Positions 57,814 through 64,000 of a DNA stretch of 64,000 nucleotides are shown piece after piece (within the stretch, counting starts at the first letter, position 1; the number at the start of each line of letters is the position of its first letter). The DNA comes from Tetrastigma voinierianum (lineage: Eukaryota; Streptophyta; Magnoliopsida; Vitales; Vitaceae). Position numbers and translations under genes: made by a program. Under the pieces are notes generated by a model. That model saw only the letters and a list, made by a program, of their open reading frames with translations. It was not told where the DNA came from and ran no database searches. The stretch lies in contig JAEQBH010002346.1 in the NCBI GenBank assembly GCA_016808115.1, positions 140,748-204,747 of the forward strand, in the 5' to 3' direction.

Positions 57814-58018
57814 TGTGAAAAGATAGAAGAAAAGAATGCTTTTCTTTATTGATTGAATGCATTACACAGTATAGAGACACCTATATATATACAAAAGAAT
57901 GAAACAAAATTAAGTGTAAAAGGAAGGAAAATAAAGTGTAAAAGGAAGGAGGATAATGTACGCAAAAGGTAGGAGATAAACCAAAGAATATCTAGAGAAT
58001 ATTCTATGATTCTCAACA
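57814..58018 (-). repeat. 5' LTR of nested copia
   Basis: Shares CTTTTCTTTATTGATTG, GCATTACACAG and AGAATATTCTATGATTCTC with 55199-55416. It has two AAGGAAAATAAAGTGTAAAAG-like units in tandem, as does the partner. Confidence 0.8.
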
Positions 58019-58044
58019 TCTTCCTTCATTTATCTTTGATTACA

Positions 58045-58740
58045 AATATGATCACATCAATATCGATTTATATGAAATGCATGGCCTTGTCAAACTCAAA
58101 ACATAGTCAAAGCCTCATGAATAATAGACATCCTTACGTTACACTTTTGAACATCCTGTTTAGAAAGCTCATTTCCTTTATTTCTTTTTGTTTGATATTG
58201 TCATGGAAAACAATTTCCGGAGGCATGAAAAATCAGCAAAAACTGAGGATTAGTTTTTTTTTAGAGAAGGAAACTAATTATCCTTAAAATTAAAGCCATC
58301 AAATTGTATTTATGTTTAGAAACAAAGGAAACTAATAGGACATACTCAATGCTACACTCTTTGAAAACTCTGCTTCAAATCTCATTTACTCGTATTCTTT
58401 TTGCTTGATATCACATGGGAAAACAAATTTCTGTAGAGGTATGAAAAAAAATCAGCAAAACCGAGGATTGGTTTTATAGAGAAGGAAACTAATTATCCTT
58501 AAAATTAAAGCCATCAAATTGTATTTGTGTGATGGTCACATTTCAAATGGGGAAGAGTTTGAATAATTACATCCACAATCCTACTATTATAATTTATTCA
58601 TCAAAAATCCTACTATTATAATTTATTTGATTTTGAAGGTGGTTATTCTAGGCGCGAACACTTTCTTTGAGTCTCCTTATGTAGGTTGTTTATAAACCTA
58701 GTCTTTATTCATTTATACTTATTTTAATAAGACTCCAATC
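58045..58740. other. Intron-like spacer with a tandem duplication
   Basis: 58167-58314 and 58381-58528 are two copies of a unit of about 148 bp, sharing GAGAAGGAAACTAATTATCC and AAAGCCATCAAATTGTATTT. Otherwise AT-rich. No further katanin exon (arginine-finger or sensor 2 region) was found here. Confidence 0.65.
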
Positions 58741-58843
58741 GACCTTGGTCCCCCTTTGTATATGTCCTGTATACTGTTGAGGTGTCCCTTTGGCTTCTTT
58801 TTGATAATTTATCTACTTGATTATTCATCAAAAAAAAAAAAAA
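58741..58843 (+). mobile_element. Tiny 5'-truncated LINE with perfect 12-bp target duplication
   Basis: About 100 bp of LINE 3' UTR (CCCCCTTTGTATATGTCCTGTATAC, T-rich block) and a poly-A run, flanked by identical AAGACTCCAATC at 58729-58740 and 58844-58855. This is the classic product of target-primed reverse transcription that stopped early. Confidence 0.85.
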
Positions 58844-58855
58844 AAGACTCCAATC

Positions 58856-59267
58856 TGAGTCAAGCATCTCTAGACAAAGGAATCATTCGAGTAGCTCAAC
58901 TATATAAGCTTTCTAGCAATGAAACAAAGGTTTTGTGTTTAAGTTACTCTAATGTTTAGGTGGTGTGAGTAAGCAAAGGACCCATGTCACCCATGGTCGA
59001 TCGCTTCGATAAATTCTTTACTACCAAGTTGGATTCCCATTATCAAAACAAGAAAGAAAACTTCAGGTAAAGAAAAAATTAGTTGACCATCTTTTCTACA
59101 TCGCTCTTTAACCACAACACGCAAACCTTCAAGCTAGCAGGATTAATTTCTCCAAGGAGCATTGGTGATATGTCGATTATCAGACATAGAGGGGTCAGAA
59201 CTGCAGGCAAGAGTCTTTTGAAAATTATGCGGCCTCAATCTTGGTCAGTGGAACTGTGGTGGAGAGT
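58856..59267. other. Spacer, no gene recognised
   Basis: Mixed-composition DNA. Short frames at 58756-58959 and 59083-59277 match no family I know. Confidence 0.5.
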
Positions 59268-60059
59268 GAGTAGTTAAGACAGCTTTCTAATCCAATTAGG
59301 AATCTTTTCCTTCTTTCATTTTCATTTCAATTGTAATTTCAACTTTGTTTTCTTTTCATTTTAACAAAAAGATAAATATGTATGTTCCTTCACTTTGTTA
59401 ATTAATGAACATCAGAGAATTCATTTTCTCTCAACATGGTATCAAAACCATAGAAGAGTTTGATAATATTAGGGTTAGGGTTTTGCCATGTGGTCAATTT
59501 CGGCAACCCATCCAATGATCGTGTCTCAATTCCCATCACATACCGCCACGGTTTCCTCGTAGTCGGGCCAACCACCATCAGAACAATCTCCGCCACCGAC
59601 AACTTTTTCTAGCAAGATTTTCCCAGACCTCCATTCCAATCGACAAGCACACCAATGGGAGCATGTCTCTTCGATCTATCCTCCTGAAACGCTTGGAAAA
59701 TACCTCCACACGCCTTACATGTGGCCGACGATAACTGAGTTTGCAAAATCATGGTCGGGCGCATGCGAATAATCGCTTGCCATAGCGCCCCCCAAATAGC
59801 CTCGCCACATCGATGAGCCACCCAACCACTCATTATTGTCTAGTCAGTTACCGGAAATCCTCATTTCCTTTCGTGACTTTTCAGCTATTATGTCACCGAA
59901 TCTCCTTCCTCGTATTTTCAAGCTCTGCATTAATTGAGGCCCTCGCTGGGAGTTTGCTTCGTCTCTCCTGGCACCGGTTCTATCGACCCTCTAAATTTCC
60001 ATTTCTTTGTCTTATGGCTAAAAAGGTCTAATTTAATTTTTTTATCTAACTCTATGATT

Positions 60060-60887
60060 ACTGATAAACTCACTGATTGAAAAATTATCTTCACGGCGCA
60101 TTATGTGGAATTATGGTTTATCAAATGGTTGTGAGGATCATCTTACTACTGTGGACACAAGTAGCCTCAAAGATAAAACATCCTAGCGGTGAAAACTATG
60201 TTTACTGCGTGCAATATTCTCCGACAATCTATCACGCCAAGACTCTATAATATCGGGGCCTATGTAACTTGTTGCCACTTTCTGTAATCAGTGAAGGTGT
60301 CCATAGATATCACTGACATTCAAGATTTACCAGTGAGTATCCTCCATCACACTCAAAATGGGGCTCGATATGGATATATCTTTCTTACGGTGGACTGACA
60401 TCCGCCTAAGGACGAACTTGCATCTATCTTACCGAAATCTATTAATGCCTAGACTTCACAGTCAAGGATGGATCGAGTCTTTATGATCATTCTTCTACTT
60501 AACCTCGGGCTAGATTTTGAGAACATCTGGGAACAAATACTCACTGGAGCAGTTATTCCAAACTTTGATGAGGTTCTTGCTCGGTTGCTTCGCTATACCT
60601 CCACCGCCACTCAGTCCATGCTATGTGAGATTATACCAGACACTTTTGTGATGGTTTCTCAATCTCATTCTCGAAGTGATTCCCAAGGTGGACGGGAACC
60701 GAGGTGAGGTGACAACATCCTCACCGCACATCACATACAGCTCGCTACACCCTGATCGATGCTATCAATTACATGGCCAACCTCCCCGTAATGCTCGTCT
60801 AACTCAATCTTCTAATCATCCACCAAGTTCTAGTTTTGTCTCACAGCCTTATCCACACCTCGTGAAATATTCTTACGCTTCTATAAT
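60060..60887 (+). pseudogene. Gag and zinc knuckle of copia-4
   Basis: SDHLTTVDTSSLKDK-type codons near 60135, ILRQSITPRLYNI near 60218, ITDIQDL near 60310, then a clean frame at 60468: MDRVFMIILLLNLGLDFENI and WEQILTGAVIPNFDEVLARL. DRCYQLHGQPPRNARL near 60747-60795 is the distal part of the CCHC knuckle. 59450-60059 is the leader. Confidence 0.7.
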
Positions 60888-61554
60888 ATGACCTTCTGCC
60901 TTACGGCCGTCAATTTCGCCTCCTTTGCTTCTCTTGCATACACCGGTAATGTCTCTACTTGCCTTACACATTCATGTGCACCTTGGATCCTTGATTCTGG
61001 AGCCTTTGATCATATCTATGGTAATAAGGACCTTTTTTCTTCTCTTACCTTTCCGTCTCCTTACCCACTAACATTAGCTAATGGTTCTCAAACCACAGCT
61101 AAAGGCATTGACTCGGCTTGTCCCCTTCCTTGCTCCTTACCTCTGTACTTTATGATCTTGATTTTCCTTTTAATTGTATTTCCTTTAGTAACACTCAGTC
61201 AACTTACTGCGTGCTTTCATTTTTCAACTCTTATAACCTTTGTAGGATCTTGTTCTTTATGGAAGACGACTGGGTATAGACATGATTCACAAGACCCTTC
61301 TTTCACCTTTCGTCGCCTTGTTCCACTACTTACACTCTATAAAGCTTCTCAATAAACTATGTCACTGAAAATCCAACCTCCATGCTCAAAGTCGGTCTCT
61401 ATTTTTTAAATCTATCTTTGTCGAGTGTCACTGGGAAACATACTTGTGTCTCGCCTCAAAGCGCTTTAGATCCTCGACAAAGTCTTCTGAAATTTGTTTA
61501 CACTAATGTTTAGGTCCTTTTGTGGTCCGTGATTTACTTCCAGATTTTTATTTT
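60888..61554 (+). pseudogene. Protease and pre-integrase of copia-4
   Basis: A 155-codon frame contains APWILDSGAFDHIYGNKDLF with the aspartic protease active-site D-S-G at 60993-61001, and LTLANGSQTTAKGI after it, typical of copia protease. Past a frameshift, SVSKLT-like LTQSTYC near 61195 and a LGKHT-CVSPQSALD block near 61430-61460 mark the GAG-pre-integrase zinc region. The strongest single protein match among the transposons here, but it still ends in a stop at 61353. Confidence 0.75.
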
Positions 61555-64000
61555 TGTTAGTCAAGTATAGAATGTAAATATATACTTTACTTTCTATAGG
61601 TTGCTAAACTAATTAGGAATGTTAGATTGACCTACCACCTGTGATATATCTCAGTTCTCGTATTTATACATGTTTAGGATCAATGGAAAATCGCAGGAAT
61701 TTTTCTCAAATTCTCTTTCTTGCTTTTTATGGTATCGTGTTAAGGCTCAAAAATTCAATTTTAAGAATTCAACATTTCAAGTTTTGGGTGGTCGTGAGCT
61801 TTGAAAACACTCCATCTCTGGGGTGACTGGACCTCACCGTCGCATGAAGGAGAGTCAACCCACATCGGCCTCACTCACTGCCCAATGGCTAGAAACTCAG
61901 CGTGAACCACACGCGCAATTCTTTTCGTTCTACCTTGTTCCATGTCGACGAGGCTAATTTTGGTCTCCGCTTCCAACCCCACAACTACATAAAGGGTGGG
62001 TCTCCCTTCCCAGAACCCGCTGAGGTGGCTCAGGACTTCACCTGCATTATCAGTTTCGAGACTTATTTAACTAGGTTTTTTCAAGGGATATTGGGCCTAA
62101 TTTTTACAGAATGATTGTTTTGTGATCTGGCATCAATGTGTTTCTGAGATTTGTAGCCAAATCATTCTCATATAGTGTTATAATAAGGTTCATTTTCAAG
62201 TGCAAAATCACTTTATTATTTTTCTATTTCTAAAGACTCATTTTCAGTTAGATCGGCTCTTATGACTCGATAATAAACCCTGTTTGTTCAGGCCATTATT
62301 AAGTAATCCAGAAATATACAGAATAGAAACTGGTTGTCTTAGTTTGTCACAACTATTTGGTTGGTAATTTACTCCCAAGACTACGCCACATTATGGAAAA
62401 CCCAATATGTCTTACTTTCTCTTCCTTCAACTGGGTTGACTTTGAAGCCACATACTACACACACAAGTAATTCACTTATTTACTACGTTTAGCCACACCC
62501 TTCTACCTCATCATACTTTCATAATGGTCAACACCATTCTCGGGTCAAGGACAATACATCTGCATTTTCTAATCACTTCATATATGTTCTAAGTTTACCA
62601 CAATCTCTTCTTTAATTTCTAATTCTTGAGGTAGTAAACCATCCTAATAATTTAATTGTAAGATTTCATTCTTTTTCTTCACATTCCATTGGATCTTTCG
62701 ACGAGTGGAGATCTGAGACACTTATACCAAAGGTCTTTTTACAACTCGAACTAGAGGAAAGCAACACTCACGCTTGTTTTGTGAGTTGTTACGCTATTCA
62801 ACATAATATGTTTCAACATCCTTCTCTTTCCATCAAAAAAGCCATATCCCCCGCTGAATGTCATTTCATCCATTATCGAACTGAGTCAGTCACATGTTGT
62901 TTCATCGTGTGCATTAAATAGCCCAAGAGTCATCAAACGAGCTCCATTAATTTTGAAGTTAGTTCATTATGACAAGCTCAATAACCCGCCAAATATGTCT
63001 CCCCATCTGCCGAACATTTTGTTACCTTTGTAGTCGATTTCTCTCCTGTGGTCACTGACTTTATCTAATGAAAAGCCATTCCGACCTTTTCTCATTCCTT
63101 AGTAGCCTTTGTGTTGAAATTCAAATACAATTTCGATTCCTATTCAAACATCGGTAAGGATAATGCAATAGTAGACTTAAAGTTTTTACCTTCATACAAT
63201 ATGGGATTCTATCAAACCTTGCGGTTGATACTCCCTGAATGGGGTGTAATGAGAGAGAATAGTCATCTTCCAACTGCCTGAGCCTGTCCGTATGAATGTC
63301 CCTAAACATTTTCGGGGGGCCTCCACACAATTTTCGTGAACTCGCTTTTGATTAACAAGATGCCCTCATCGGTTCTTAATCAGGCTACTCCTTACCACCA
63401 ATTGTTTCCAAATAATCCGTTGTTCCCTTTCTATCGAGCCCAAGGTATTCATCATATGTTTGTCTCGATGTCCGTCCTTAGTCTCTCAAACTGATCCGAA
63501 GTCCTTGCATTCTAGATATTCTGTTCAAAAAGGGCAAGGTATTAGCGCCCCACTCTTTCTCTCGAATGCTACTTCAATTCACCGATGTCGCATTCTCGAG
63601 ACTACCTGCTTTAATTCCTTTCATCTACTATTACGAGCCCATGGGGATGATGATCTATCGTTTATTATGTTTCTTATCGTCCTACCCAACTCCCATTCTG
63701 CAACCTCCCATTACTTAGGTATACTCTCGACGCTAAAACCCTCCAGTCTCGAGTCCAACATCAACTTCTTTAAAATTAGATCCAGTCTCTAGTGATGATT
63801 TTCCTATTACTCTTTGTAAAGTTAAACGTTAGTGTGCTCATCCAATTTTTTCTTTTTTTCTTTTTTTCATTTTTGTCTTATAACCACTATTATCACATTC
63901 ATGTTCTTTTATCAGATCCCTTGAACTTGTCGTCAGCTTAAACACCTTCCAAGCCCATCTCACTTTGTCAAGCGTAAGGCTATGATAGAGGAGATGGATG
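61555..64000 (+). mobile_element. Ty1/copia element copia-5, incomplete at window end
   Basis: LTR 61555-61729 (TGTTAGTCAAG ... TTGCTTTTTA) followed by primer site TGGTATCGTGTT. The leader resembles copia-1 and copia-3 (TTTGAAAACACTCC near 61801, compare 34453 and 52058). The integrase core is readable on the plus strand: VVDFSPVVTDF near 63032, FVLKFKYNFDS near 63110, LLINKMPSSVLNQATPYHQL at 63350-63410, DVRPLVSQTDPKSLH near 63470 and RMLLQFTDVAF near 63566. RT would lie past 64000. Confidence 0.7.

Larger units (their letters stand above)
55199..58018 (-). mobile_element. Nested Ty1/copia element, with RT-RNase H inverted
   Basis: LTRs 57814-58018 (5', 205 bp) and 55199-55416 (3', 218 bp), both starting TGTGAAA-GATAGAAG on the plus strand. 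The primer site TGATATCAAAGCC lies on the minus strand just inside the 57814 LTR. Flanks TTTTC and TCTTC are a near-perfect 5-bp target duplication within the copia-3 LTR. Gag (57770-56820) and the pol tail (55650-55420) are on the minus strand as expected, but the RT and most of RNase H (55665-56810) are on the plus strand. Protease and integrase are absent. Confidence 0.75.
51797..58044 (+). mobile_element. Ty1/copia element copia-3, split by a nested copia
   Basis: 5' LTR 51797-51966 (170 bp). 3' LTR 55061-55198 plus 58019-58044 (164 bp in two pieces). Flanking AATCT at 51792-51796 and AATAT after 58044 are a likely target duplication. Gag, an integrase C-terminus, RT and RNase H follow on the plus strand; protease and the integrase core are deleted between about 53085 and 53120. 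It inserted about 30 bp after katanin exon 9. Confidence 0.8.
59268..61554 (+). mobile_element. Ty1/copia element copia-4, 5' part, cut by copia-5
   Basis: LTR about 59268-59436, ending TCTCTCAACA, then primer site TGGTATCAAAACC (59437). Gag, zinc knuckle, protease and pre-integrase follow in order on the plus strand until an LTR of copia-5 starts at 61555. The RT half is not in the window and presumably lies beyond copia-5. It is related to copia-2 (DRVFMIIL and ILTGAVIP gag blocks). Confidence 0.75.

Noticed and set aside
58756..58959. 67-codon ORF crossing a poly-A run
   Set aside because: It translates LINE 3' UTR and poly-A (Lys run); clearly non-coding.
58045..64000. Remaining katanin exons
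   Set aside because: Searched by eye for the sensor, arginine-finger and C-terminal motifs (for example LAATN, RRLEKR) on the plus strand; none convincing, so the 3' half is reported as not found.

Overview
This window looks like nuclear DNA from a flowering plant, most likely a eudicot. It is AT-rich, has a spliced gene with GT-AG introns, and is otherwise filled with nested plant transposable elements: Ty3/gypsy chromovirus-like and Ty1/copia LTR elements, L1-like LINEs and a PIF/Harbinger DNA transposon. I see no bacterial operon, CRISPR array, tRNA or rRNA. Almost every transposon frame carries stops and frameshifts, so domains were placed by family resemblance read across frames, and many edges are approximate.

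Layout. 1-0.85 kb: AT-rich flank. 0.85-9.7 kb: gypsy element A, whose internal blocks are out of order (gag start, protease end, RT, then gag end with zinc knuckle, then protease start). 9.7-18.9 kb: gypsy element B, colinear (gag, protease, RT, RNase H, integrase), with a GC-rich leader carrying repeated TGTCGCGACA-type palindromes. 19.6-24.6 kb: AT-rich block, possibly an old terminal-inverted-repeat element, containing a minus-strand solo gypsy LTR that is itself split by a plus-strand solo LTR. 24.8-27.8 kb: decayed PIF/Harbinger element with a transposase and a convergent Myb/trihelix-type ORF.

29.1-51.8 kb: the only host gene recognised, a katanin p60-like AAA ATPase (KATNAL2 type) on the plus strand. 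Exons 1-5 and 7 read cleanly. Exon 6, which encodes Walker A, lacks an AG acceptor and one base. The tiny exon 8 is shortened, exon 9 (Walker B region) is riddled with indels, and the C-terminal half is not found. Introns 7 and 8 hold about 18 kb, mostly retroelements: copia-1, minus-strand copia-2 and two LINEs. Copia-3 inserted just after exon 9.

51.8-64 kb: copia-3 (plus) with another copia (minus) inside its 3' LTR, a tiny LINE fragment with a perfect 12-bp target-site duplication, then copia-4 split by copia-5, which runs off the window.

The most unusual observation is that copia-1 and the copia nested in copia-3 each have LTRs, primer-binding site, gag and the RNase H tail on one strand, but the middle of pol on the other. 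Flipping the middle block back restores the normal pol order. Together with shuffled element A, three elements in one window show internal rearrangement without loss of their ends.
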